Assembly: GCA_026391515.1 (NCBI GenBank) | Contig: JAPLEC010000141.1 | Coordinates: 1-16,748 of the forward strand | DNA: 16,748 nucleotides | Direction: 5' to 3' | Source: Bacteroidia bacterium | GTDB taxonomy: Bacteria; Bacteroidota; Bacteroidia; Bacteroidales; VadinHA17 | Part shown: positions 7,980 through 15,846 of the stretch, piece after piece | Numbering within the stretch: position 1 is the first letter of the stretch | Layout: each line of letters begins with the position of its first letter | Notes under the pieces: generated by a model | The model's database searches: none | What the model was told of the DNA's origin: nothing | What the model saw: the letters and a program-made list of their open reading frames with translations, nothing else | Made by a program: the position numbers and the translations under genes

Positions 7980-9239
7980 CTATACCTTAACTGTTGTATG
8001 CTTATTAACATACCCCGGATCAATCTCAATCCCCAGCCCCGGGCCTGATGGGACAGTTACAACTCCATCATCACTTGACAGTGAAGATGTTGCGCAGGTA
8101 AAAGGCATTTCTTCATTGAATCCTTTGAATTCATGGAATGGCCCAGCATTTGGAATTGCTGAAACAAAATGCATCATATATAAATATCCCAGCCCGGACC
8201 CTGAAATGTGAGGAGTGCACTGTTTGCCGAATGCATCAGCCATCATGGCAACCTTCATTGATCTGATCATTCCTCCGAAATAAAACATATCAGGCTGGAC
8301 GATCTGCAGCGCATCATTTGCAATCAGCCACCTGAACATGTGAAGACTTGGTTCCTGCTCACCACCTGCAATTGGAATACTCAGTTTATCAGACACTTCC
8401 TTAGTCTCTTCATACCAGTCAAAGGGGACCGGCTCCTCATAAAAATCAATTTTGTATTCTTCCATTATCCTACCGATCCTTGTTGCTTCTTCGACGGTAT
8501 AGGAACCATTTGAATCTGCATAAATCACCATTTTGTCACCGAAAGTCTTACGGACAAGCGGAATAAGCTTTTCTGTCCTTCCCTTCGGCTCTTCAAAGTT
8601 ATTGCTCATTCTTCCGCCAACTTTGAATTTAAGAGCTTTGGCCTTTGTCTCTCCGACCTCCTTAAGCAAATGTTCTATTGTCATCTCTGCAGTTATACCA
8701 CGTTCGCCATTTGCCTGATAAACAGCAATTTTTCTGTTATTTATTTTGCCAATCAGTTCACCAATCGATTTACCTGAAATCCTTCCAAGCATATCCAGAA
8801 CAGCAAATTCGATGGTAGCAAGGGGAACCCATAATGCCAGGCTTTGCATTTTATAATTACTCTGGTAAACATACACGTCATAGATGATATTTTCCAGGTC
8901 GCGGGCATCTTTCCCGATAAAGAATGGCTGCAACCTGTTTACAAAAATCGGGTAAAGCGATTTCATCTGGTCATTGTTTGCCACTGAAATTCCGACAGCA
9001 CCATCCTTCGATCTTACCCTGCAGAGAAAAGTGTCTTTTAGCCTGAGAAGCTCAAGAGTTTCAATTATTACAGGTGTTTTGAAGAGTTCCCTTTTCAGAA
9101 CAGGCTTTTTGAGTATCTCATCAAGGGTGTTAAATTTCCCCTTCAGATTTTCCTGGTCAAATGAAAAACCGGGTAAGGCTGCTGAAGCGCCTACAGCAAA
9201 AGATGTTGAAATAAATTTCCGACGGTTTGTTCTCATCAT
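7980..9239 (-). CDS. Tat-exported mandelate racemase/enolase-superfamily sugar-acid dehydratase-like protein
   Basis: The 419-residue protein (ATG 9239; a second ATG at 9236 is equally possible) begins with a twin-arginine signal (TNRRKFISTSF, then an Ala-rich core) and so is exported folded. The MR_MLE core is complete. In 9239-start numbering it has KFK (K204, K206), metal ligands D242, E268 and E294, and the Asp-His dyad D317 and H344. The intervals from the first metal ligand onwards (26, 26, 23 and 50 residues) match those of mandelate racemase, placing it in the KxK plus His-Asp subgroup that includes galactonate, rhamnonate, fuconate and gluconate dehydratases. The substrate cannot be read from sequence. 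Next to a pectate lyase, a galacturonate-derived or rhamnose-derived acid is the obvious candidate. Most known members are cytoplasmic, so export is notable. Confidence 0.85.
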   Translation of the reverse strand: MMRTNRRKFISTSFAVGASAALPGFSFDQENLKGKFNTLDEILKKPVLKRELFKTPVIIETLELLRLKDTFLCRVRSKDGAVGISVANNDQMKSLYPIFVNRLQPFFIGKDARDLENIIYDVYVYQSNYKMQSLALWVPLATIEFAVLDMLGRISGKSIGELIGKINNRKIAVYQANGERGITAEMTIEHLLKEVGETKAKALKFKVGGRMSNNFEEPKGRTEKLIPLVRKTFGDKMVIYADSNGSYTVEEATRIGRIMEEYKIDFYEEPVPFDWYEETKEVSDKLSIPIAGGEQEPSLHMFRWLIANDALQIVQPDMFYFGGMIRSMKVAMMADAFGKQCTPHISGSGLGYLYMMHFVSAIPNAGPFHEFKGFNEEMPFTCATSSLSSDDGVVTVPSGPGLGIEIDPGYVNKHTTVKV

Positions 9240-9267
9240 CAATTTTGTTAGTATCTCCTTGGTGTCC

Positions 9268-9355
9268 CTTCGTGATTTACCTTTGTGCTCTTAGTGGTTA
9301 AATAATTTCTTCTTAACCACAAAGGACACAAAGTACGCACGAAGAGCACAAAGTA
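9268..9355. repeat. Intergenic inverted repeat related to 3346-3446
   Basis: GTGGTTAA (9294-9301) pairs perfectly with TTAACCAC (9313-9320) around an 11-base loop. Outside this stem, CTTTGTGCTCTTA-like sequence on the left pairs imperfectly with AAAGGACACAAAG on the right. The motif vocabulary (CTTAGTGG, CACAAAGG) is the same as in the repeat at 3346-3446. It fills the 144-base gap between the pectate lyase and the enolase-superfamily gene and could attenuate readthrough between them. Confidence 0.7.
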
Positions 9356-9383
9356 ACTTCTGGTATATTTAATACCTGATTAT

Positions 9384-10472
9384 TCATTTTAGCCACTTAT
9401 CTTTCCAAGCAGGGTACTTATCAAAAACCTCCTGTGGTGCATCGGTGTACCAGCTGTAGCCGTTTCTTCTTTCATAGCCTATCTCTTCAAGAGTTTTCTT
9501 CTTGACACCATCCCTGTCGCAAACATAGGGCTCTTCTGTTTCCAGATCATAAAACCGTGCCCAGAGATCACCTGCTTTCGGATCCTGAACGATACGCCGG
9601 TCTCTTTTTCCATCTGAATTGATAAACATATCCCACCTTGTATTCTTTATTCTGTGTGCATCAAGCCACTCTACAGCGCCTGTTACCGATTTAATTATTT
9701 CTGGTGACGGATCAGGAATCTCCATAAGGAATTTAATTATCCCCACTGACTCGCCGCCACTAAAAGATGGCAGTTCATAAGTGCGTGCTTTGGCCGGTAA
9801 AAGCGTGTTCTCATCATGCTGGGCACACCAGACAGTCAGCTTGCCTTCGACAATGATCTGGGTTTTAAGGATTATCCCGATACCTTTATTATATGCTTCA
9901 CCGACTCTGTTAAAATTTTCAATGTCAGTTACAGAAGCGAATAAAGGTTTATTGTCTTTTATATCCCTCAGGAGCAGAAGGATATTTACTATTGCATTAT
10001 CATTGAAAGTTATATGGGTATAGTAACCTTTTCTCAAAGGCCAGAACATAGGCCATCCTCCGTTTTCGTATTGAGCATCAAGGATAAACTTCAATCCCCT
10101 GTTGAATGAATCTTTGTAATCCTGGTTCTTTGTTTTGTCATACATCTTTGCCAGGAACTTCATTTCGGTTGTTGTGGCGCTATTGTCGAAGATGGCATCA
10201 TTCAGGCCTTTGTCGTCGTTTATTTTTGCTTTTTCCGGTTCGGACAGAGGCTTATGCATGGCTATATTTTTAGGCCATCCGCCTGCATCTCTCTGGTAAA
10301 GGAGCACATTCTCAGCTACTTTAATCGATTCTTCCGAACCATACCAGGCATCAGGCATGCTGGTAGCAACATATTGCCACGAACGCCCGATAGCTGGAGT
10401 CTGACCAAATGTACGATCCGAACTAAAGGAGAAAAGAAAGATCAGCAATCCTATTGTAATTTTACTTTTCAT
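9384..10472 (-). CDS. pelA: Secreted pectate lyase, family PL10
   Basis: The enzyme cleaves polygalacturonate by beta-elimination, with calcium as cofactor in this family. The 362-residue product has a Sec signal peptide to about residue 24 (ends TFGQ). PL10 hallmarks run in order: YQRDAGGWPKN (59-69), NGGWPMFWP (137-145), YYTHITFNDNA (150-160), WCAQHD (215-220), YELPSFSGGES (232-242), GDLWARFYDLET (301-312, with R306 a likely catalytic arginine by analogy with characterised PL10 enzymes) and GYSWYTDAP (338-346). The length suits a single catalytic module with no carbohydrate-binding domain. It starts 45 bases after the broken GH-A gene and is probably co-transcribed with it. This is the firmest clue that the locus targets pectin. 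Confidence 0.92.
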   Translation of the reverse strand: MKSKITIGLLIFLFSFSSDRTFGQTPAIGRSWQYVATSMPDAWYGSEESIKVAENVLLYQRDAGGWPKNIAMHKPLSEPEKAKINDDKGLNDAIFDNSATTTEMKFLAKMYDKTKNQDYKDSFNRGLKFILDAQYENGGWPMFWPLRKGYYTHITFNDNAIVNILLLLRDIKDNKPLFASVTDIENFNRVGEAYNKGIGIILKTQIIVEGKLTVWCAQHDENTLLPAKARTYELPSFSGGESVGIIKFLMEIPDPSPEIIKSVTGAVEWLDAHRIKNTRWDMFINSDGKRDRRIVQDPKAGDLWARFYDLETEEPYVCDRDGVKKKTLEEIGYERRNGYSWYTDAPQEVFDKYPAWKDKWLK

Positions 10473-10517
10473 ATTAAGTTTTGATTTTTCTTTTTGTTTT
10501 ACTCTGTTTAAGCTGTA

Positions 10518-11399
10518 TTAGTTGCGTAAGTTATCAAAATACTCAATAATACTGTAAACCCTTATGTTTAGTTCCTTCATCAGCTCCATCATCGGGGTCC
10601 AAACTTCATAATAGTTATTAACGATCCCCTTATTTGAATCAGTATTTGAAGGATCAACACCTGTTGCAGTCGGATCATTATCCTGGTATTTAAAATAATG
10701 CCAGCCGACACAATTTTTTGATTCAAGCAAAGCCAGGTTATAGTTCTGGTAAAAGAGACCTCGGTCTTTTTGTGTTTTTACAATCCATCCTGCTCCGCTC
10801 TGGTTTGGCATCCCCGAATCTTCACCCTTGGTATAATACTCGGTGATTATGAAAGGCCTTCCCGACCAACTTGTCCAGTTGGCCATATCAGACGAATCGG
10901 GAGTCCATTTACCGTAATAGTTGTTTGAGATTATATCGAGGTATTTACCTGCTGTTTTCATGAATTCAGGATAGTTCTTTTCACTGCTGTAAAATCTTGC
11001 ACCTATATACATATGATTGGGATCATATTTTTTCAGCGCCTTTGAAACCACAGAAAAGTATCTTTCTGCAACTACTGCCATAAATTCTTCTCTATGCTTA
11101 TCGGTAATCTGATCCTTCGTGATTCCTTGATTTTTAATCCATTCCACTGCTGCAAGATATCCCGGATCTTTTTCTGGCAGTGCAAGGTAATTATCGAGCG
11201 ATTTGAACCTGAAAGGCATTTCATTATCAGAGAAATAACCGAACAGGTTGGGATCATCTTTATAAGCTGCTGCCTGTTTTACATGCCTGTCGCAGAAGGC
11301 TTCCCACTCCGGATCAAATACAAAAATTGCATCGCCCGGGTAACCGGTATGACCAGGCTGTTGAAAAGTACCACCACGTTCTTTCCCATAACCACTCAT
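10518..11399 (-). CDS. C-terminal part of a frameshifted agarase-like clan GH-A glycosidase
   Basis: The 293-residue fragment continues the protein begun at 11911. It carries both catalytic residues expected in clan GH-A: the acid/base in GYFSDNEMPF (E60 of this fragment) and the nucleophile in FIITEYYTK (E187). Family resemblance is to agarase-like GH50/GH86-related proteins annotated in Bacteroidota; the true substrate is open, and beside pectin genes it need not be agar. The open frame begins inside the barrel and has no signal peptide. Its ATG overlaps the TGA of the upstream fragment (ATGA, 11396-11399). The open frame also reads back a few codons before that ATG as INWNFMSGYGK, as expected for an interrupted gene. 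If translated by itself it would stay in the cytoplasm. Confidence 0.75.
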   Translation of the reverse strand: MSGYGKERGGTFQQPGHTGYPGDAIFVFDPEWEAFCDRHVKQAAAYKDDPNLFGYFSDNEMPFRFKSLDNYLALPEKDPGYLAAVEWIKNQGITKDQITDKHREEFMAVVAERYFSVVSKALKKYDPNHMYIGARFYSSEKNYPEFMKTAGKYLDIISNNYYGKWTPDSSDMANWTSWSGRPFIITEYYTKGEDSGMPNQSGAGWIVKTQKDRGLFYQNYNLALLESKNCVGWHYFKYQDNDPTATGVDPSNTDSNKGIVNNYYEVWTPMMELMKELNIRVYSIIEYFDNLRN

Positions 11400-11911
11400 A
11401 AAGTTCCAGTTAATTCGATTATTGCTTTATAATCTGACCATGAACCTGCACAATTAAATCCATTTTCCTGCAGCATTTTGATAGTCTGATAGATCCAATT
11501 CTCAGGAGTTCCGTATTTATTTTTCAGAGCTTGCTTATTTCTTTCAGAACCACCCATGCTTATGCTGTTCAGGGCAACGTTGAAATAGCAGTATCCTTCA
11601 GGATCGATACACCACCAACGATCAACGATCTTTTCTGCATGGAAAAAACCTGTTGAATTTGCCTGATGCTTTTTCCATCCGCCATATTTACTAAGGGGTT
11701 CTGGATTTTTATGTGATCTGTAACCGGCAAGCAGTTCAACTGTTCTTGTCTTGAAAGGTTCATAAGGACGGTAGGTTGTTGTACCGTCGGAATTGTAAAT
11801 CCTGCGGCGTGCTTCAACAGTAATGTAATTCTGTTCGCTTTTGTTCTGGGCTGTGCTAATTCCCGTTGTCAGCAGTACAAAAAGTAAGCAGGAGAGGAAG
11901 TATTTCATCAT
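11396..11911 (-). CDS. N-terminal part of the same frameshifted agarase-like glycosidase
   Basis: The 171-residue fragment has a Sec signal peptide (residues 1-21, ending ISTAQ) followed by the N-terminal portion of the barrel, including WWCIDPEGYCYFNVALNS and GFNCAGSWSDYK. It then ends abruptly in IIELTGTL and TGA. It contains neither catalytic glutamate. To rejoin the downstream frame one base must be re-read, equivalent to an ancestral loss of 3n+1 bases near 11400-11425. No slippery heptamer for programmed frameshifting is visible there. A mutation or assembly error is the simplest explanation, and the pair should be treated as one broken gene, 11911 to 10518. Confidence 0.75.
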   Translation of the reverse strand: MMKYFLSCLLFVLLTTGISTAQNKSEQNYITVEARRRIYNSDGTTTYRPYEPFKTRTVELLAGYRSHKNPEPLSKYGGWKKHQANSTGFFHAEKIVDRWWCIDPEGYCYFNVALNSISMGGSERNKQALKNKYGTPENWIYQTIKMLQENGFNCAGSWSDYKAIIELTGTL

Positions 11912-11952
11912 TATTTTCTGAGAATATTAGAGTGTAAAATTAAATCATTTTT

Positions 11953-12177
11953 AACAGGTCGCCACTACGCGGTTGGAAAATCAATCGAATATGTTCTGCT
12001 ACAAACAGGTCGCAGCTACGCGGCTCAGAAACAAAAAATTATGCATATCACTTACAAACAGTTCGCCGCTCTGCGGCTGGAAAATCAATCGAATATGTTC
12101 TGCTACAAACAGGTCGCCGCTACGCGGCTTAAAGCCATAATGGATCCTGTAAAAGAGCGCCATAGGCGCAACCTGTT
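11953..12177. repeat. Interspersed AACAGGTCGCcgcTACGCGGCT repeat array
   Basis: Four same-direction copies of a unit of about 22 bases start at 11953, 12004, 12057 and 12108 (steps of 51, 53 and 51). Good copies have a GCCGC-tac-GCGGC hairpin core. Bases 11974-12013 and 12078-12117 are a perfect 40-base direct repeat. A fifth related unit in the opposite direction (GCGCC-ata-GGCGC core at 12157-12169, then ACCTGTT) closes the array. It fills half of the 448-base divergent gap 11912-12359. It is CRISPR-like in rhythm only. Confidence 0.85.
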
Positions 12178-12267
12178 GAAACTATAATTTCCTGGATTTA
12201 AACTAATGGTCTGATATATGTTAAAAAACATTAATTTTATCAACTTCTGAATTACTAAAAAAAGATC

Positions 12268-12290
12268 TGCCATATTAAAATGGCATTTTT
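12268..12290 (+). promoter_or_regulatory. Dyad TGCCAT-N6-ATGGCA followed by a T-run
   Basis: TGCCAT (12268-12273) and ATGGCA (12280-12285) are perfect inverted repeats, followed by five T residues, and preceded by an A-run (12257-12263). The shape fits a small bidirectional intrinsic terminator. However, it sits between two divergent genes and directly abuts the -33 box of the next probable promoter, so an operator or activator site is at least as likely. Confidence 0.35.
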
Positions 12291-12318
12291 GAGTCAGGTT
12301 AAAAAATCATTAATTTTA
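12288..12318 (+). promoter_or_regulatory. Probable promoter of the outer-membrane-type protein gene
   Basis: TTTG (12288-12291) lies 19 bases before TAATTTTA (12311-12318), which matches the Bacteroides -7 box TAnnTTTG at all but the last base. Predicted transcription begins around 12325, about 35 bases before ATG 12360. No other good match is seen in the gap. Confidence 0.4.
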
Positions 12319-12359
12319 GGTTGATAAAGGTGATTATTAAAAATTGAAACATTCTGATC

Positions 12360-13652
12360 ATGAAAAGAAGAATATTATTGCTCCGGACATTTTTTTTGTT
12401 ACTTAATATTATACCTGCATCGGGCTTTGGTCAGACAAAAATAATTGTTACCGATACAGTAAGGCGGGGTGCAGTGAAGATCTTTTTGGATTGTCATGAA
12501 TGTGATATGAATTATATCAGGCAGGAGATACCTTACATAAACTATGTTCGCGATGTTCGTGAAGCACAGGTTTATATACTTGAAACCAAGCAGGATGCAG
12601 GAAGCGGAGGGGATCAATTTACTTTTACTTTTCAGGGACAGGGTGCATTTACAGGGATGATCGATACTCTGGTATTTACAAGCAGTCCTGACCAGACAAG
12701 TACAATAATAAGAGAGAAGAGAACCAAGATGATTAAAATGGGCTTAATGAGGTATGTTGCCAAAACTCCTTTAATAGATGAGATTGAGATTAATCACAAT
12801 GCTGAGCTTGAACAGGAAGAGGTGGTCGATAAATGGAATAACTGGGTATTTGAATTATCTACAGAACCACAATATCGATCTGAGGAAACAAATAAGCGAT
12901 TGGAGTGGAGAAATTCAATCAATGTATCAAAGGTCACACCAGATATAAAACTGGAAGTTGAAATGGATCAGTTTTATAACAGGGAGAAGTTTATTGAAAA
13001 TGCCAATACTGATTCTGCCAGTTCAAATACCTACGTGACAAATGAGAGATTTATGAATATGCTTTTTGTCAAAAGCCTTGGGGATCACTGGTCGGCAGGA
13101 TTTAAGTCGGACCTTGGCTCCTCGACCGTGGAAAATTATAGTTTCAGAACCAATTTCCTGCCATCAGTTGAATATGATATATTTCCTTATTCAGAATCGA
13201 CTCACAGACAATTACGGATTATGTATAGCGCTGGTTATCAGTATAATAAATATATCGATTCAACAATTTACAATAAAGTAAATGAGGGTTTGTATCTGCA
13301 GATGTTAAATATTGCATTCCAGGTACAGAAGAAGTGGGGATCGATCAATCTGGCCTTGGTAGGCTCAAATTATTTCCATGATTTCTCAAAGAACAGAATT
13401 GAACTTATCTCATCAATCAAGATAAGGATTTTTAAAGGATTGTCTCTCCAGATCGATGGAGGAGTAGCTCACTTAAACGATCAGCTGAATCTTAAAAGGG
13501 GAAGCATTTCCGAAGCAGAAAGATTGTTGCAGTTGAGAGAGCTGGCAACGAAATATCGTATAGAAGGGGGAATTGAAATAACTTATACTTTCGGATCAAT
13601 TTATAACAATGTCGTTAACCCTCGATTTAGTTCAAGCGACTTTGATTATTAA
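12360..13652 (+). CDS. Conserved outer-membrane-type protein of unknown function
   Basis: The 430-residue product has a Sec signal peptide (ends at about GFGQ, residue 25). Residues 35-100 carry a distinctive block, AVKIFLDCHECDMNYIRQEI, then YINYVRDVREAQVYIL and GSGGDQFTFTFQGQG, with a CxxC pair (C45, C48). I recall this block from hypothetical proteins in Bacteroidota and other phyla, with no assigned function. From about residue 150 the chain alternates polar and aromatic strands (ELSTEPQYRSE, WRNSINVSKV, WSAGFKSDLGSS, SVEYDIFPY, YSAGYQYNKY, GIEITYTFGSIYNN), as expected of an outer-membrane beta-barrel. No enzymatic motif is seen. It is divergent from the glycosidase genes and may be unrelated to them. 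Confidence 0.8.
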   Translation: MKRRILLLRTFFLLLNIIPASGFGQTKIIVTDTVRRGAVKIFLDCHECDMNYIRQEIPYINYVRDVREAQVYILETKQDAGSGGDQFTFTFQGQGAFTGMIDTLVFTSSPDQTSTIIREKRTKMIKMGLMRYVAKTPLIDEIEINHNAELEQEEVVDKWNNWVFELSTEPQYRSEETNKRLEWRNSINVSKVTPDIKLEVEMDQFYNREKFIENANTDSASSNTYVTNERFMNMLFVKSLGDHWSAGFKSDLGSSTVENYSFRTNFLPSVEYDIFPYSESTHRQLRIMYSAGYQYNKYIDSTIYNKVNEGLYLQMLNIAFQVQKKWGSINLALVGSNYFHDFSKNRIELISSIKIRIFKGLSLQIDGGVAHLNDQLNLKRGSISEAERLLQLRELATKYRIEGGIEITYTFGSIYNNVVNPRFSSSDFDY

Positions 13653-13774
13653 GATTTTCAGATTATTATTACGTTACCAGTTTTAGTTCCCCGATACTAT
13701 ACGGACTTGTCCTCTCAGTATTCTCAACTAATAAATTAATTTGTATATTTCGTCAGACATTAAAATTTCTAAAA

Positions 13775-14656
13775 ATGAAAAATAAAAATTTCTTTACTCT
13801 ACTGCTAGCAATCCTTGTTGCTGGTTCAGTGGCAACTCTTCTTTATTCATTTAAACCTGTTAAGCAAAAGAATATAGGGTTACAGCTATATTCAATCCGT
13901 GATTCAATCCGGAAGAATATCCCTGCAGCAATAGAAAAAGTTGCAAAAATGGGATACAAATTTGTTGAACCTGCCGGTTATGCTAATGGCAAAATATACG
14001 ATATGGATCCTGTAGCATTTAAGGAACTCTGCCAGAAAAACGGCATGTTTGTTCTGAGCGCTCATGTCAGCCATCCTCTACCAAACGAAGCAACATGGGA
14101 TCAGGCAATGGCATGGTGGGATCAGTGCATCGATGCCCACGTAGCTGCCGGAGCAAAATATCTTGTTCAGCCAACAATGGGCGGCGATGCATACAGTAGC
14201 CTTGAGATATTAAAGAAATATTGCGAATACTTCAATGCTGTGGGTGCGAAATGCAATGCAAAAGGCCTCAGGTTTGGTTACCATAATCACGACAAGGAGT
14301 TTTCAACCCAGCTTGAAGGACAAACAATATACGACTTCATGCTGGCAAATACCGATCCTGCCAAAGTCTTCTTCCAGCTCGATCTTTACTGGTGTGTCGA
14401 AGGAGGGAAGAACCCGGTTGACTACTTTAACAAATATCCCGGAAGGTTCGAACTATGGCATATTAAAGACAGGGAAGAGATAGGAGCCAGCTGCAGTATG
14501 GATTTTTATTCAATATGGGCAGCTGCAAAAATATCAGGGATGAAGTACGGAATTGTTGAAGTCGAAAGATATAATTTCGACCAGTTTACCAGCTGTAAAA
14601 AGAGTATCGATTTCCTGAATGAAGCAAAATATGTGAAGATGCCGAAAAACAAATGA
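13775..14656 (+). CDS. Membrane-anchored or exported TIM-barrel sugar isomerase/epimerase (AP_endonuc_2)
   Basis: The 293-residue protein begins with a hydrophobic segment (residues about 6-25) that is an uncleaved anchor or signal peptide, so the barrel lies outside the cytoplasm. The xylose-isomerase-like fold starts at NIGLQLYSIRD (33-43). Likely metal and substrate residues are E65 (FVEPAGY), H172 (YHNHDKEF), D203 (QLDLYW), H229 (LWHIKD) and E262 (VEVERY). Exported members of this superfamily are common in Bacteroidota sugar loci, and some have been linked to 3-keto-sugar chemistry; the substrate here is unknown. Its TGA overlaps the ATG of the next gene by four bases, indicating translational coupling. 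Confidence 0.82.
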   Translation: MKNKNFFTLLLAILVAGSVATLLYSFKPVKQKNIGLQLYSIRDSIRKNIPAAIEKVAKMGYKFVEPAGYANGKIYDMDPVAFKELCQKNGMFVLSAHVSHPLPNEATWDQAMAWWDQCIDAHVAAGAKYLVQPTMGGDAYSSLEILKKYCEYFNAVGAKCNAKGLRFGYHNHDKEFSTQLEGQTIYDFMLANTDPAKVFFQLDLYWCVEGGKNPVDYFNKYPGRFELWHIKDREEIGASCSMDFYSIWAAAKISGMKYGIVEVERYNFDQFTSCKKSIDFLNEAKYVKMPKNK

Positions 14657-15744
14657 GACTTATGAAAAGACTGTTTACACTATTCATATTTACAGGCTTA
14701 ATCCTGTCTGGTTGCAAAAATCGTTATTACACTGAAGGCGATTTCGCTATTGTTCCAAAAATCGATTCTCATATTCACATCAACAGTGATGACGGAGTAT
14801 TTGAAGATCAGGCAACTGCGGACAATTTTGTCCTGGTCACATTGAATGTCGATCATCCGGAGCAGCCGGATATCAGAACACAATATGATTGGGCCGTATC
14901 AAGTGTGCAAAAGCATCCGGGAAGAGTTTTTTTCGGAGCGACATTTCATTTTGATACTGCCGGCTGGGGAACTGAAGAATGGAGCAGGAGAGTCATTTCA
15001 CAGCTTGAAAAAGATATCTCTGCAGGTGCCATTACCGTGAAGATATGGAAAAATATAGGAATGACGGTTCGTGATAAGAATGGCAAATTTATAATGGTTG
15101 ATGATCCGGGTCTTAATCCAATAATTGATTTTATTAAGAGCAAAGGTCTCCCGATTACCGGTCATCTTGGAGAACCACGTAATTGCTGGCTTCCATTAGC
15201 TGAAATGACAGTTAAGAGCGACAGCAATTATTTTTCGAAACATCCTGAATATCATATGTTTCTTCATCAGGAATATCCATCATACGAAGACCAGATAAAT
15301 GCCAGAGATAACTTCCTGAAAAAGAATCCTGAGCTTACTTTCATCGGATGCCACCTTGGAAGCCTTGAATGGAATGTCGATTCTCTTGCTGCACGGTTTG
15401 ACAGATTTCCAAATATGGCCGTGGATATGTCGGCCCGGATCTGTCATCTTCAGTACCAGTCAGCAAAAGACAGGGAGAGAGTACGCAATTTTATTATAAA
15501 GTATCAGGACAGGCTTCTTTATGGAACTGACGTTGATTATAAGGGGAGCAATAATCCAGATTCCTTTAAAAAAAGGATGCATGATACCTGGGTCGATGAC
15601 TGGAAATATTTTGCTACTGATAGTGAAATGACCTCTGATAAATTTGATGGGAAGTTTCAGGGACTAAAACTGCCTAAGGAGGTAATCAATAAAATTTACC
15701 ATAAGAATGCGATAAAATGGTACAAGCTGCCTGTGAATAACTGA
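14653..15744 (+). CDS. Lipoprotein amidohydrolase (Amidohydro_2)
   Basis: The first ATG (14653) overlaps the upstream stop as ATGA; a second ATG at 14662 would also serve. A lipobox LILSGC puts the lipidated cysteine at residue 21. The 363-residue chain shows amidohydrolase-superfamily markers: KIDSHIHI (H40, H42), TVKIWKN (K130), GHLGEP (H171), FIGCHLGS (H234) and LLYGTDVD (D293). Superfamily members hydrolyse or decarboxylate cyclic and acidic substrates; sugar lactones are plausible given the coupled isomerase, but the reaction cannot be fixed from sequence. It differs clearly from the other amidohydrolase at 6405-7757 in size and insertions, so the two are not recent duplicates. Confidence 0.82.
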   Translation: MRLMKRLFTLFIFTGLILSGCKNRYYTEGDFAIVPKIDSHIHINSDDGVFEDQATADNFVLVTLNVDHPEQPDIRTQYDWAVSSVQKHPGRVFFGATFHFDTAGWGTEEWSRRVISQLEKDISAGAITVKIWKNIGMTVRDKNGKFIMVDDPGLNPIIDFIKSKGLPITGHLGEPRNCWLPLAEMTVKSDSNYFSKHPEYHMFLHQEYPSYEDQINARDNFLKKNPELTFIGCHLGSLEWNVDSLAARFDRFPNMAVDMSARICHLQYQSAKDRERVRNFIIKYQDRLLYGTDVDYKGSNNPDSFKKRMHDTWVDDWKYFATDSEMTSDKFDGKFQGLKLPKEVINKIYHKNAIKWYKLPVNN

Positions 15745-15846
15745 TACTCCTTATAATTCCTTAAGTTCAAACAAATAATTGTTGTAGTTGAAGTAGTTAT
15801 TTATATTTATACGTGAAAGTACCCGTGTAAGTAAAATATTAATAAA

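Noticed and set aside
11396..11425. Programmed -1 ribosomal frameshift in the GH-A gene
   Set aside because: The direction would fit, but no slippery heptamer or following stem is visible near the frame change.
11094..11432. 112-residue plus-strand open frame across the frameshift site
   Set aside because: It is antisense to the broken glycosidase, with no signal peptide or motif; its openness does not explain the frameshift.
11953..12177. CRISPR array
   Set aside because: Repeats of about 22 bases at 51-53-base steps look similar, but two intervals are identical, the units vary, one unit is inverted and no cas gene is present.
13744..13751. Promoter TATATTTC before the isomerase gene
   Set aside because: It is one mismatch from the -7 consensus, but no TTTG is found at the right distance upstream.
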